From the NCBI RefSeq assembly GCF_900120005.1, contig NZ_LT635448.1, forward strand, positions 248,001 to 312,000: a DNA stretch of 64,000 bases, written 5' to 3'. The position numbers and the translations under genes were made by a program. Source of the DNA: Holdemania sp. Marseille-P2844. GTDB lineage: Bacteria; Bacillota_I; Bacilli_A; Erysipelotrichales; Erysipelotrichaceae. The notes below the pieces were generated by a model. It was not told the origin of the DNA, made no database searches, and saw only the letters and a program-made list of their open reading frames with translations. Positions 8,433 through 17,451 of this stretch are shown here, piece by piece (position 1 is the stretch's first letter; each line of letters starts with the position of its first letter).

Positions 8433-10291
8433 AGGGCAACGCTCAGGAAAAGAAAATGATCGACGAGATCGTCCGGCTGGTCGGCGGGACGGAAAATATC
8501 AACACGGCGATGCATTGTTCCACCCGCATCCGCTTTACGCTCAAAGAGGAAAAGAAAGCCGACGTGAACGCCTTGGAAAACGTCGAGGGTGTTTTGGGGG
8601 CACAGTGGAAAGCAGGCCAGCTGCAGGTCATCATCGGCCAGAAAGTCGGCCGCATCTATGAAATGATGATCGAACAATATCCGATGACCTCGGGTGGCGA
8701 GGTACCGGATGATTTCGGGGAAAAGAACGAAGAAAAGAAGAAATTCAGCTTCAGCGCGATCCTGGATTTCCTGGCCGGCTGCTTAGCGCCATGTCTGCCG
8801 TGCATTCTGGGCGGCGGCTTGTTAAAGGGCTTCATCTCGCTGTTTGTGATGATGAAGGTACTGACCTCCGGCAGCGATATGCATACGTTCTTAAGCATTA
8901 TATCGGACGTTCCATTCTACTTCCTGCCGTTCTTGCTGGCCAATTCCAGCGCGAAGAAGTTCAACACGGACGCGTTCATGGCGATGGCGGTCGCGGGCAT
9001 GTTGATGTATCCGACGGTAATCAACAATGCCGGCACGGCGATCCATTTGCTTGGATTCCCGGTGACCTACGCGAAATATTCCGGATCTGTCATTCCGATT
9101 ATCCTGTCGGTCTGGGTGCTGAAATATGTCTACAAGGGCGTCAACAAGGTCATTCCGGATTTCTTGCGGATGTTGTTCGCACCGATCTGCGTGTTTATCA
9201 TCATGGGCTTTGTCGCCCTGGGCATCACCGGGCCGATCGGCTACTACCTGTCCAGCTATGTCGCAATGGCGGTCAACTGGCTGTTTGACTTCTCACCGAT
9301 CGTCGCGGGCTTCATCGTCGGTTTTACGCGTCAGTTCATCGTCTTCACCGGCATGCATCTGTCCCTGACGGCGATCATCCTGTCCAACCTGGAAGTGTAT
9401 GGCCGGGATCCGCTGATCGCGATCTACGGGATTTCCGCACTGGCAGTTGCGGGCGCAGCTTTTGGAGCTTTCCTCCGGCTGAAGAATAAAAACAACAAAG
9501 AAATCGCGCTGTCAGCGGGAATCTCCGCAGTCTTAGGCATTACGGAGCCAGGTCTGTACGGCGTGCTGGTTCGCTTCAAGTGGCCGTTTATGGCGGCTTC
9601 CATCGCCAGCGGCGTCGGCGGAGCCTTGAGCGCCATCTTAGGGGGCTATGGTTATGTCGTTTCCACTCCGTCAGTGATTTCCTTAGCGATCTTCGGCGAT
9701 ACGATGCCGGTCGTGGCGCTGTGCTACGCAGTGGCGTTTGTGATCGCGCTGGTGCTGACGTATATCAAACCGTTTGACGAGAATGTGGAAAAGAGCGAGC
9801 GGGCGATTCAGGCCGAGAAGAAGGCTGTCTTAAAGATCAAGTCGGAACCGACGGCGGTGGCCGCTCCGGTGGACGGCGAACTGATCGCCTTGAGCCAGGT
9901 CGACGACAAGACCTTTGCCAGCGGGGTTGTCGGCGAAGGCATGGCCGTGATTCCTGCCAATGGAAAGTTATCGGCTCCGGTCAGCGGCACGGTGGCGATG
10001 GTCTTCCCCACGCAGCACGCAATCGGCTTTACAACCGATAACGGCGAGGAGATCTTAATGCACATCGGGTTGGACACCGTCGGCATGAAGGGCGAAGGCT
10101 TTGCGATCCATGTAAAAGAAGGTCAGCGCGTCGCTGCGGGCGAAGCGATCGGCAGCTTTGATCCGGAGCTTGTCAAAACCCGGGGACTGGATCCGGTCGT
10201 CATCGTCATCGCAACGAAGAAGGACGGCGCGCTTGCGTGCAAGCCGCAGGGTCAGGTCCAGGCCGGAAGCAGTATCTATACGATTGGCTGA
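8429..10291 (+). CDS. PTS beta-glucoside-type transporter EIIBCA
   Basis: About 620 residues; the ATG at 8429 overlaps the glucosidase stop and follows GAGGAG. Domains run B (residues 1-90, phospho-Cys30 in MHCSTR), C (about 110-460, around ten membrane segments) and A (about 485-620, His530 and phospho-acceptor His545 in LMHIGLD). It imports and phosphorylates a beta-glucoside with phosphoenolpyruvate energy, feeding the GH1 enzyme encoded just upstream. The B-C-A order and length match BglF/BglP-type permeases. The exact substrate cannot be read from sequence. Confidence 0.92.
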   Translation: MKGNAQEKKMIDEIVRLVGGTENINTAMHCSTRIRFTLKEEKKADVNALENVEGVLGAQWKAGQLQVIIGQKVGRIYEMMIEQYPMTSGGEVPDDFGEKNEEKKKFSFSAILDFLAGCLAPCLPCILGGGLLKGFISLFVMMKVLTSGSDMHTFLSIISDVPFYFLPFLLANSSAKKFNTDAFMAMAVAGMLMYPTVINNAGTAIHLLGFPVTYAKYSGSVIPIILSVWVLKYVYKGVNKVIPDFLRMLFAPICVFIIMGFVALGITGPIGYYLSSYVAMAVNWLFDFSPIVAGFIVGFTRQFIVFTGMHLSLTAIILSNLEVYGRDPLIAIYGISALAVAGAAFGAFLRLKNKNNKEIALSAGISAVLGITEPGLYGVLVRFKWPFMAASIASGVGGALSAILGGYGYVVSTPSVISLAIFGDTMPVVALCYAVAFVIALVLTYIKPFDENVEKSERAIQAEKKAVLKIKSEPTAVAAPVDGELIALSQVDDKTFASGVVGEGMAVIPANGKLSAPVSGTVAMVFPTQHAIGFTTDNGEEILMHIGLDTVGMKGEGFAIHVKEGQRVAAGEAIGSFDPELVKTRGLDPVVIVIATKKDGALACKPQGQVQAGSSIYTIG

Positions 10292-10412
10292 GCTTGCGGT
10301 CAACTGGAAAACAGGCAGAAATCGGCTTTAAAATGGAGAAGGACGGCGGGCCGGATCGGTTTCCGCCGCCTCTCGCCAAGTGAAAGTTGAGTCAAACAAG
10401 GAGGCGTTCACG

Positions 10413-11684
10413 ATGAAAGCGGCTTATACACGGGAAATCATTAATCCCATCCTTCCGTGCAAAATGGAAGGCTACAATGAAGCGCGGTTTTGTTTCAACC
10501 AGACGGCGCAGCAGAAACAGGTCAGCGGCGAAGGGCTGCGGACGGCCTGCGGTCTGCGCGACGATCTGCTTTTGGATACGCTGATTTTACAAGCCGGGGA
10601 AACGATGGTGTTTTTCACGCTGGATATCGCGATTGCCGAGCAGCAGTTTACCGACGCCTGCCGCAAGGCGGTCAGCGAAGCCTGCGGCTTGGACGTGTCG
10701 CATATCTGCGTCAGCTGTTCGCATACTCATAACAGTCCGGTGGTGTCCCATGGCATGAACGGAGAACTGGATCCGGATCTGGAGTATTGGGAGCGGATTC
10801 AGGATAAAATGATCTATTCCGCGAAATGGGCGCTGCGGCATTTGCGCGAGGCGCAGGCGACGCTCGATCAGGTTACGATCAACGGCTTTTATAACAACCG
10901 CAACCGGCCCGGCGAGGAATACAACGACCGCTGCGAGATCCTGACACTGCGGACTGCGGGCGGTCTGCCGCTGGTGCAGCTGCTGAACCTGGCGTGTCAT
11001 CCGACGATTCTGGGCGCGCAGAACCTGTATATCACCGCTGATTTCTTCGGTGTGCTCCGCCGCAGCGTGCAGGGAGCGACGGGCATGCCGGTCATGATTT
11101 TCAACGGCGAAGCCGGCGACGTCAGTCCGCGGTTAATGAAAAAGGGCGTGGATTGGAATGAATGTCTTCGCTATGGCGAAGGCATCGCGGCCCAGCTCAT
11201 CGACCCGAAACATCCTCATCCGCTGACCGTGGAGAAACTGGACGTCCGGTCAGTGAAGATGACGATCGACTACAATCCGCAGACCAACGAATACCTGCTG
11301 GAAAAACAGCGGGAACTCAAGGCGGAGCTGGAAACGCTCGATCCGGACAGCGACCGGGCGCACCGGATTACCGCGTGCTATTTGCGCGATGTCGAGGACA
11401 AGCTGGCGCAGACGCATTTGCATTACGAGCCGGAATGTCTGATCGTGGATTTCGGCAGCTTCCGAATCGTGACGGTGCCGTGCGAAATCGACACGGTGCT
11501 GGGCAAACGGATCCGCGAATACGATGGCAAACCGACGCTTTTGTGCGCGTATGCCAACGGCTTTCATTACTATGCCGTCAACAAGCAGGAATATGGGATT
11601 GTGTTTGAATCGTTCAACACGTATTTCCCATACGGCGCAGCCGACGAGATGGTCGATCTGATTCTGGCTCAGCTTCAAGCGTAA
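10413..11684 (+). CDS. Neutral/alkaline ceramidase-like hydrolase, cytoplasmic
   Basis: About 423 residues from the ATG at 10413 (AAGGAGG ribosome site at 10398). The fold resembles the N-terminal domain of neutral ceramidase: TLDIAI, SCSHTHNSP with His104 and His106 as likely zinc ligands, LACHPT and FNGEAGDVSPR. True ceramidases are secreted and longer; this protein has no signal peptide and ends early, so it is probably an intracellular amidase or esterase of unknown substrate. Position straight after the PTS permease suggests it acts on the imported or deglycosylated product. Confidence 0.7.
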   Translation: MKAAYTREIINPILPCKMEGYNEARFCFNQTAQQKQVSGEGLRTACGLRDDLLLDTLILQAGETMVFFTLDIAIAEQQFTDACRKAVSEACGLDVSHICVSCSHTHNSPVVSHGMNGELDPDLEYWERIQDKMIYSAKWALRHLREAQATLDQVTINGFYNNRNRPGEEYNDRCEILTLRTAGGLPLVQLLNLACHPTILGAQNLYITADFFGVLRRSVQGATGMPVMIFNGEAGDVSPRLMKKGVDWNECLRYGEGIAAQLIDPKHPHPLTVEKLDVRSVKMTIDYNPQTNEYLLEKQRELKAELETLDPDSDRAHRITACYLRDVEDKLAQTHLHYEPECLIVDFGSFRIVTVPCEIDTVLGKRIREYDGKPTLLCAYANGFHYYAVNKQEYGIVFESFNTYFPYGAADEMVDLILAQLQA

Positions 11685-11759
11685 ATTGGAAAAAAATAGA
11701 ATTTAGAAAGTGGCGCGCAGTCGTCATTTTCTTCTGGAATGAAAGGGGGCATCACGGCG

Positions 11760-12590
11760 ATGATCAAGCTGATTGCGACGGATCTGGACGGGACGCTGTG
11801 CAACGCGAATCATTGTCTGGATCAGACGATTGCGGATTATATGAAGAAGCTGTCGGCGCGCCGGATTGAATGGGTGCTGGCGAGCGGCCGGGCGATGGAA
11901 ATTGTCGAACCGCTGTTTGCGAAGTACGCCTTCCGCTGTCCGGTGATCGCCTTAAATGGCGCGCTGGTTTACGACCGCGGGGGAAAGCTGACGCAGCGCT
12001 GGCCGATGAAGACCCAACCGGCGCAGGCCATGCTTCATGAAATCCAAAAGCGGGGAGTTCTGGCTGTTGCGTCGATGGAAAAGGGAAATTGGTGCAGCGA
12101 CCCGCAAGCCTACCGGCAGCGGATGGAAACGTTAGTCAGGCGGCTGCCGGATCCGGCGCTGTTCGCGCAGGAACATGGCTTTCTGAGTCTGACGGACACG
12201 CCGCTGGAACAGCTGGGCGCTTGTTATAAAATTGAAATTTATGATTCCCGGCCGGCGTTGGCGGATTGGGCGCGGGCTGCGACAGACTTCAAGGTCAGCG
12301 TCGTTCACGGGGATGTGATTGAAATGACGGACAGCGCGGTTTCCAAAGCGGCGGCGCTGCGGCAGCTTTGCGAATCGCGGCGCCTGGCAAACGAGGAAGT
12401 GCTGTGTTTTGGCGACAGCGAGAATGATTTGGAAATGCTGCAGGAATTCCGCTACGGACACATCATGCGCAACGCAGAGGAACCGCTGTTGGCGCAGGTC
12501 AATCACATTGCACCGGCGAATACGGCCTATGGCGTGCTGCGGGTGATTGAAAATTACACCGGGATTCCCATCGGAAAGGAACAAGCATGA
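11760..12590 (+). CDS. Cof-type HAD phosphatase
   Basis: 276 residues. Motif I is DLDGT (nucleophile Asp8, Asp10), motif II LASGR, and motif IV GDSENDLEML near the C-terminus; the cap is of type IIB, as in Cof/YidA sugar phosphatases. The second ATG at 11760 is chosen because AAAGGGGG lies 10 bases ahead. It likely dephosphorylates a sugar phosphate, perhaps to relieve phosphosugar build-up from the upstream PTS. The last four bases overlap the next start. Confidence 0.85.
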   Translation: MIKLIATDLDGTLCNANHCLDQTIADYMKKLSARRIEWVLASGRAMEIVEPLFAKYAFRCPVIALNGALVYDRGGKLTQRWPMKTQPAQAMLHEIQKRGVLAVASMEKGNWCSDPQAYRQRMETLVRRLPDPALFAQEHGFLSLTDTPLEQLGACYKIEIYDSRPALADWARAATDFKVSVVHGDVIEMTDSAVSKAAALRQLCESRRLANEEVLCFGDSENDLEMLQEFRYGHIMRNAEEPLLAQVNHIAPANTAYGVLRVIENYTGIPIGKEQA

Positions 12591-13276
12591 AAACAAAGAC
12601 TTTAAAAGGCTTACAGCTGATTGAAATGGTACTGGGCGTGGCGATCACGGCGCTGGGCCTGTCGTTTATGATGAAGTCCGGACTGGGCCAGACCGCCGTC
12701 GTGGCGTTTACGCAGAATCTGGCGTTTCTGACCCGGCTGAAAAGCGGTACGTTGATCATCATCTTTAACTGCAGCTGCGTCCTGATTCAGATTTTAATTC
12801 AACGGCGGCAGTTTCCCAAGCTGCAGCTGCTGCAGGTGCTGGTCGCCTGGCTGCAGGGACAGATCGTCAACGTGTTCTGTTATGATCTGCCGGGCTTCTC
12901 AACCTGGATTCCGGGCAGCTACGGCGTCCAGTGGCTGGCGATGATCGCCGGGATTTTGTTGGCGTCGTACGGCGTGGCGGTGATGATGACGGCGGATTTG
13001 ATTCGGCATCCGTTTGAGCAGCTGGTCATGGTGCTGTCCCAGCGGTGGGCCATCCCGTTCAGTGTTCTGCGCAGCCGGGCGGATATGTTTTTCATCGGAC
13101 TCAGCCTGCTTCTGATCGTAATTTTCCATCTGGAATTGACGACCTTGCGCGAGGGGACCTGGGTCTCGATGTTGTTACTGGGCCGGTCGATGGCGTTCAC
13201 GTTTCCGGCAGCCCGGAAATGTTCCGGCTATTGCCAGCTGAAAGAACGCGTCACGGCGTCGGTTTCTCTGGATTAA
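12587..13276 (+). CDS. YczE/YitT-type membrane protein
   Basis: 229 residues with about five hydrophobic segments (near 13-30, 55-72, 83-102, 113-135, 165-185). LGVAITALGLSFMMKSGLG at the N-terminus is typical of the YczE/YyaS membrane family. The function of the family is not established. Its ATG overlaps the HAD stop (ATGA), so it belongs to the same transcript. The C-terminus, after ARKCSGYCQLK, is unremarkable. Confidence 0.7.
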   Translation: MKTKTLKGLQLIEMVLGVAITALGLSFMMKSGLGQTAVVAFTQNLAFLTRLKSGTLIIIFNCSCVLIQILIQRRQFPKLQLLQVLVAWLQGQIVNVFCYDLPGFSTWIPGSYGVQWLAMIAGILLASYGVAVMMTADLIRHPFEQLVMVLSQRWAIPFSVLRSRADMFFIGLSLLLIVIFHLELTTLREGTWVSMLLLGRSMAFTFPAARKCSGYCQLKERVTASVSLD

Positions 13277-13328
13277 CCGGTTATCCGCAGAAGACATGAC
13301 CAATCTTACGAATAAGCTTCACCTGTCG

Positions 13329-13371
13329 ATCAGGTCTGCGAGCCCTTGTGCCTGCGGATCTGATTTTTTTT
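13329..13371 (+). terminator. Terminator of the glycoside locus
   Basis: ATCAGGTCTGC and GCGGATCTGAT form a long stem with two G-U pairs, followed by eight T. Confidence 0.75.
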
Positions 13372-13502
13372 GCTTAACTGACAGTTAAAAAAATTAACCA
13401 AAACCTTCTTTCCATTCAGTTGTACAAGCGTTGGGCAGCTGTTAAGATAAACTTGGAAAAAGCTTTTTCTTAACGATCCGCAAACGACATGAAAGGAGAT
13501 TC

Positions 13503-14567
13503 ATGATGAAGATGAACGAAGTGATCCGCCAGCGCCGCAAGGAGCTGGGGCTGACGCAGGACCGCGTCGCCGAACTGCTGGGGGTTTCCGCCCCGGCTGT
13601 CAACAAATGGGAAAACGGCAACAGCTATCCCGATATCACGCTTTTGCCGCCGTTAGCCCGGCTGTTAAAAACAGATTTGAACACATTGCTTTCCTTTCAA
13701 GACGAGCTGACAGACTTGGAAGTTGCCAACCTGATGAACGAAGTCGCGGAGCAGGTGAAAAACGGCGATCTGGAAGCCGCCTTTGAAATGGCACGGGACA
13801 GGATCCGGGAATATCCTAACTGCATGACGCTGATCTACGGCATGGCGACGATGATTAAAGGCTCCGTTACGATGACCCGGCCGGAAGACGCCTCGCGGTA
13901 TAAGGCGCAGGCTGACGATTGGCTGTGGTTATGCGCAAAGGGGGAAAACCGGCATGTCCGGGAATCCGCAATCGTGATGTTGTTTTCCGACGCTCTGGAG
14001 CGGAAAGCGCTGGACGAAGCCCGGACACTGCTCGATCAGCTGCCCGAACCGCTGGCCGTGGATAAGCAGCAGCTGAAAATCAACCTGCATCTTGCCAGCG
14101 GCGAGGAAGAAAAGGCAATGGATCTCATGGAACGCCAGCTGTTAAAGACCGCGAACAACCTGATTACACAGCTGAGTAATTTAATGGATCTCAGCTGGAA
14201 GCAGGGGCAGAGCGAGCGGGCTGAGCGCTATGGCGAGCTGTCGCGCCAAACCGCGGAACAGTTTGATCTGATGCCTTACGATCACGCGATCGCTGATTTC
14301 CTGCTGGCCTTGCAGAAAAAAGAGGCGAAGCCGTGTCTGGACGCTCTGCAGCGCATGCTGGAAGCGCTCAAACAGCCGTGGGATCCGTCGATTTCCCCGC
14401 TCTATCCGCATATTAAAAACACCAATGACGTAGGCACGTTCAACACCATTTTAATAAGCTCGCTGCTCAAAGAACTGCAGCGGGATGAGAAGCTGGCTTT
14501 CTTGCGGGAAGATCCGGCGTATGCGAAATTTGTTTCCCGCTATTTAACCCCGGATGATCCGGCCTGA
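13503..14567 (+). CDS. XRE-family regulator with long C-terminal helical domain
   Basis: 354 residues. An N-terminal Cro/C1 helix-turn-helix (about residues 4-60: RRKELGLTQDRVAELLGVS, VNKWENG) is followed by some 280 mostly helical residues resembling TPR-like repeats. Such proteins are common stand-alone regulators in Firmicutes, some with peptide ligands bound by the TPR part; a ligand here is speculation. It is monocistronic by position, with AAAGGAG before the start and no close partner. Targets unknown. Confidence 0.8.
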   Translation: MMKMNEVIRQRRKELGLTQDRVAELLGVSAPAVNKWENGNSYPDITLLPPLARLLKTDLNTLLSFQDELTDLEVANLMNEVAEQVKNGDLEAAFEMARDRIREYPNCMTLIYGMATMIKGSVTMTRPEDASRYKAQADDWLWLCAKGENRHVRESAIVMLFSDALERKALDEARTLLDQLPEPLAVDKQQLKINLHLASGEEEKAMDLMERQLLKTANNLITQLSNLMDLSWKQGQSERAERYGELSRQTAEQFDLMPYDHAIADFLLALQKKEAKPCLDALQRMLEALKQPWDPSISPLYPHIKNTNDVGTFNTILISSLLKELQRDEKLAFLREDPAYAKFVSRYLTPDDPA

Positions 14568-14771
14568 GTGCTCTGTAAAAAAGCATGAATGTCAGCGGTC
14601 TGCTTGAAAAAGGCCATTTCAGATTGCCATGGCGCCCTGCAGCTTTGACAATCTTGGCGGATTGTTTCAGATTTCGACAGATTTCCGCGGCTGTCTATTC
14701 CTTTGGAAAGAAAAAGGATTAAGATGTAGGTGTAATCAGAACATGGGTCTGATGCAAAAAAGGGAGTGGAC

Positions 14772-15308
14772 ATGATGAAGAATTCAATGACTCGGATTTT
14801 GTGGTTTATCGCAGGGATTCTGTTGATCCTTTCCGGCTGTACGCTGTTGTTTAATCCCGATGCGTCGCTTATCTCCATGGCTGGCATGATCGGGTTTGTC
14901 ATCCTGCTGAGCGGTATTTTCGACCTGACGATTTATTTTGTATTTCATAATCTGATGCTGGGTTCCGGCTGGCAGCTGCTGGACGGAATTCTCGGCGTAT
15001 TGGTCGGCTTTATGTTTCTGGGCAACAGCGTGCTGGTCGCGTCGGTGCTGCCGTATATCTTCGGTATGTGGATCATGTTCTCCGGCCTGTCCAAGCTGGT
15101 CGGCGGCTTTGATCTGAAAAAGCTGAACTTTGACGGCTGGGGCTGGCTGGTTTTGATCGGCGCGGCGATGACGATTCTGGGCTTGCTGACGTTCTTCAAG
15201 CCGATGATCGGCACGGTGGCTCTGTCGGCCCTCTTCGCGATTGCTCTGATCGTCGAAGGCGCGCATGCCTTATTGCGCGGGATTTATTACCAACGCTTCT
15301 GGCTGTAA
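14772..15308 (+). CDS. HdeD/DUF308-type membrane protein
   Basis: About 178 residues with six predicted membrane segments arranged as internal repeats (LWFIAGILLILSGC, IGFVILLSGIFDL, LDGILGVLVGFMFLG, YIFGMWIMFSGLSK, WLVLIGAAMTILGLL, ALSALFAIALIVEGA). This pattern fits the DUF308/HdeD family, linked in enterobacteria to acid resistance; its role in Firmicutes is unknown. The ATG at 14772 follows AAGGGAG; an in-frame GTG two codons earlier lies inside that ribosome site. Confidence 0.75.
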   Translation: MMKNSMTRILWFIAGILLILSGCTLLFNPDASLISMAGMIGFVILLSGIFDLTIYFVFHNLMLGSGWQLLDGILGVLVGFMFLGNSVLVASVLPYIFGMWIMFSGLSKLVGGFDLKKLNFDGWGWLVLIGAAMTILGLLTFFKPMIGTVALSALFAIALIVEGAHALLRGIYYQRFWL

Positions 15309-15335
15309 CTTTCGAAGATCAGCACAGAAAAATCA

Positions 15336-15393
15336 AAACGGGAACGCCGCACAGGGAAAATGAACACCCCGATACCGGCACTCCCGTTTTTTT
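15336..15393 (+). terminator. Terminator after the HdeD-like gene
   Basis: AACGGGA...GCCG pairs with CGGC...TCCCGTT, followed by seven T. The 15394-15563 stretch after it shows no gene I can support. Confidence 0.7.
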
Positions 15394-15563
15394 GTTCTGG
15401 CTTTTACGCAGAAAGAAAAATCCATATAAATGAAGAAAATCCCCGAACCCAAAGGCCCCGGAGAATTTATTGTTCTGCCTGCTGTGCAGAGGCAGGCCAA
15501 CCGTGCTTTTGAAGATATCCCGCAGATTGGCGAGTTTGTCTGCCGCGTCCTGATTGTTGATAT

Positions 15564-15585
15564 CATATCAAAAAAATTTGATATG
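15564..15585. promoter_or_regulatory. ArsR-type operator 1
   Basis: CATATCAAA and TTTGATATG arms flank AAAA, a classic ArsR/SmtB dyad. It lies 73 bases before the ArsR gene. Confidence 0.7.
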
Positions 15586-15624
15586 AAGATTGATAAATTC
15601 AGTGTTTGACTGTATGATCAAAAT

Positions 15625-15645
15625 ACATCAAAAAAATTTGATATG
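15625..15645. promoter_or_regulatory. ArsR-type operator 2
   Basis: A near-exact copy of the first site (ACATCAAA...TTTGATATG), ending in the ArsR gene ribosome-binding site, where bound repressor would block transcription of its own operon. Confidence 0.7.
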
Positions 15646-15657
15646 AGGAGGGAAACG

Positions 15658-15948
15658 ATGGAGGAATATTCCAGCGACACCAAAATCTTTAAAGCGTTTT
15701 GCGATGCAAACCGGCTGAAAATTCTGGAGCTGCTCAAAGATGGCGAAAAATGCGCCTGCCGGCTGATCGAGATTCTGGATATCCGCCAGTCAGCGTTATC
15801 CTATCATATGAAGATTCTGTGTGATTCGGGCATTGTCGTCAGCCGTCAGGATGGAAAATGGACGCATTACCGGCTAAACGAGGAAGGCATTGAACACGCT
15901 GTGCGTAGACTGTCTTTCCTGACAGGCCGAAAAACAGACGAAATGTAG
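15658..15948 (+). CDS. ArsR-family metalloregulator
   Basis: 96 residues from the ATG at 15658 (GAGGAGGG ahead). Winged helix ArsR domain with RLKILELL, a KCACRLIE segment that matches the cysteine-bearing alpha-3 (ELCVCDL) As(III)/Sb(III) site of classical ArsR, and SALSYHMKIL as the recognition helix. Two Cys are present in that motif. It should repress its own operon until a thiophilic metalloid binds. Three operator copies surround the gene. Confidence 0.88.
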   Translation: MEEYSSDTKIFKAFCDANRLKILELLKDGEKCACRLIEILDIRQSALSYHMKILCDSGIVVSRQDGKWTHYRLNEEGIEHAVRRLSFLTGRKTDEM

Positions 15949-15983
15949 AAGTCATCGGCGGATGACTTTTAAAAAATTTCAAC

Positions 15984-16003
15984 ATATCAAAATATTTTGA
16001 TCT
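15984..16003. promoter_or_regulatory. ArsR-type operator 3
   Basis: ATCAAAATATTTTGAT is a perfect 16-base palindrome between the regulator and permease genes, related to the two upstream sites. It suggests a second regulated start directly before the permease. Confidence 0.65.
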
Positions 16004-16024
16004 GAAAGAGGAAGGAAGTGCAAA

Positions 16025-17038
16025 ATGGAGTTCTTACAAAATCTTTTGTCGCTGATTCAGGATCAGATTCTGGGAATGCGGTGGCTGAATCAGGGGATTG
16101 GCTTACTTTTGGAAAAATTGGGTTTGGATGTGACCTCAAGATGGGGCGGGAGCGTTCACTTCTTTCTGTATGACGTGATTAAAATCACGGTGCTGCTGTG
16201 CCTGCTGATCTTGTTGATTTCTTATATTCAAAGTTATTTCCCGCCGGAGCGCAGCCGGAAAATCCTGACGCGCTTTCATGGCGTCGGGGCGAACCTGATT
16301 GCCGCGCTGCTGGGCACGGTGACGCCGTTTTGTTCCTGTTCGTCGATTCCACTTTTTATTGGCTTTACCAGTGCGGGGCTGCCGTTAGGCGTGACGTTTT
16401 CATTTCTGATTTCATCGCCGATGGTGGATTTGGGAAGTCTGGTTTTATTAATGAGTATCTTCGGTGCGAAGATTGCGGTGCTGTATGTAATCATTGGTTT
16501 AGTGATCGCAGTCGCAGGCGGAACCTTGATTGAAAAGCTGCAGCTTGAGGATCAGGTCGAGGACTTCATCCGTTCAGCCCGGGCTGGAACAGTGGACGAT
16601 GTCGCAATGACCCGCAAAGACCGGCTGACTTATGCCCGCCAACAGGTTCAGGAAACGTTAAGCAAGGTGTTTCCTTATATTCTGGTCGGCGTCGGCGTTG
16701 GCGCGGTGATTCACAACTGGATTCCGGAAGTGTGGATCGAAGCGCTGCTGGGCAGTAAGAATCCGCTGGGCGTCGTGTTGGCGACCTTAGTCGGCGTTCC
16801 GATGTACGCCGATATCTTCGGCACGATTCCGGTTGCGGAAGCACTGTTGGCCAAAGGGGCGCAGCTGGGCACGATTCTGGCGTTTATGATGGCGGTGACG
16901 ACGTTAAGCCTGCCGTCGATGATCATGCTGAAAAAAGCTGTGAAACCTAAATTGCTGGCGGTGTTCATCGCCGTCTGCACGATTGGAATTATTCTGGTCG
17001 GTTATCTGTTTAACGGCTTTCAGGGATTTTTAATCTAA
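16025..17038 (+). CDS. ArsP/SO_0444-type permease
   Basis: 337 residues with about eight membrane segments. TPFCSCSSIPLFIGF near residue 100 is the hallmark Cys-rich motif of the DUF318 permease family, which includes ArsP exporters of trivalent organoarsenicals. SSPMVDLGS and VGVPMYADIFGTIP are further conserved segments. Flanked by an ArsR regulator and a thioredoxin-like protein, it probably exports a thiol-reactive metalloid or organometal. Which compound cannot be told from sequence. Confidence 0.85.
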   Translation: MEFLQNLLSLIQDQILGMRWLNQGIGLLLEKLGLDVTSRWGGSVHFFLYDVIKITVLLCLLILLISYIQSYFPPERSRKILTRFHGVGANLIAALLGTVTPFCSCSSIPLFIGFTSAGLPLGVTFSFLISSPMVDLGSLVLLMSIFGAKIAVLYVIIGLVIAVAGGTLIEKLQLEDQVEDFIRSARAGTVDDVAMTRKDRLTYARQQVQETLSKVFPYILVGVGVGAVIHNWIPEVWIEALLGSKNPLGVVLATLVGVPMYADIFGTIPVAEALLAKGAQLGTILAFMMAVTTLSLPSMIMLKKAVKPKLLAVFIAVCTIGIILVGYLFNGFQGFLI

Positions 17039-17051
17039 GGAGGAAAAAGCA

Positions 17052-17384
17052 ATGCGGATTTTTGGAAAACAAACGACCGGGAAGGCTTGCGGCTGTCAAA
17101 CACCTTCCATCAAAGCGGCAACGATGAATTCGAACGAAGAGGAGGCCGGGATTAAAATTCTGGGTTCCGGCTGCGCGAAATGCGCCGCGCTGGAAAAGGC
17201 AGTCAGAACGGCTGCGGAAGAGCTGAAGCTGAACTGGCCGATCGCGCATGTGACGGACTGGACTGAGATCGCCGCCTATGGCGTAATGAGCACGCCGGCG
17301 CTGGTTGTGAAGGGGAAAGTCGTTTCTTATGGCAAAGTGCTGAGCGTCGATGAAGCGAAGACCCTGCTGAAACAATCCTGCTGA
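17052..17384 (+). CDS. Thioredoxin-like redox-active disulfide protein
   Basis: 110 residues: a 35-residue Cys-containing extension (KACGCQTP) and a small thioredoxin fold with GSGCAKC (CxxC, near residues 41-44). It matches the MTH895/TM0996 small thioredoxin family, often encoded next to DUF318 permeases. It may keep the permease cysteines or the metalloid in reduced form. Starts 13 bases after the permease stop with GGAGG in between, so co-transcribed. Confidence 0.8.
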   Translation: MRIFGKQTTGKACGCQTPSIKAATMNSNEEEAGIKILGSGCAKCAALEKAVRTAAEELKLNWPIAHVTDWTEIAAYGVMSTPALVVKGKVVSYGKVLSVDEAKTLLKQSC

Positions 17385-17414
17385 TAACGTCGAATTCGCT
17401 CATCCCAATCTGAA

Positions 17415-17450
17415 AAAATCTCCGGAGAACGCAGGCTTCCCGGAGATTTT
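17415..17450. terminator. Bidirectional terminator
   Basis: AAAATCTCCGG and CCGGAGATTTT form a perfect 11-base stem between convergent genes, with A/T-rich flanks serving both strands. Confidence 0.8.
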
Positions 17451-17451
17451 C

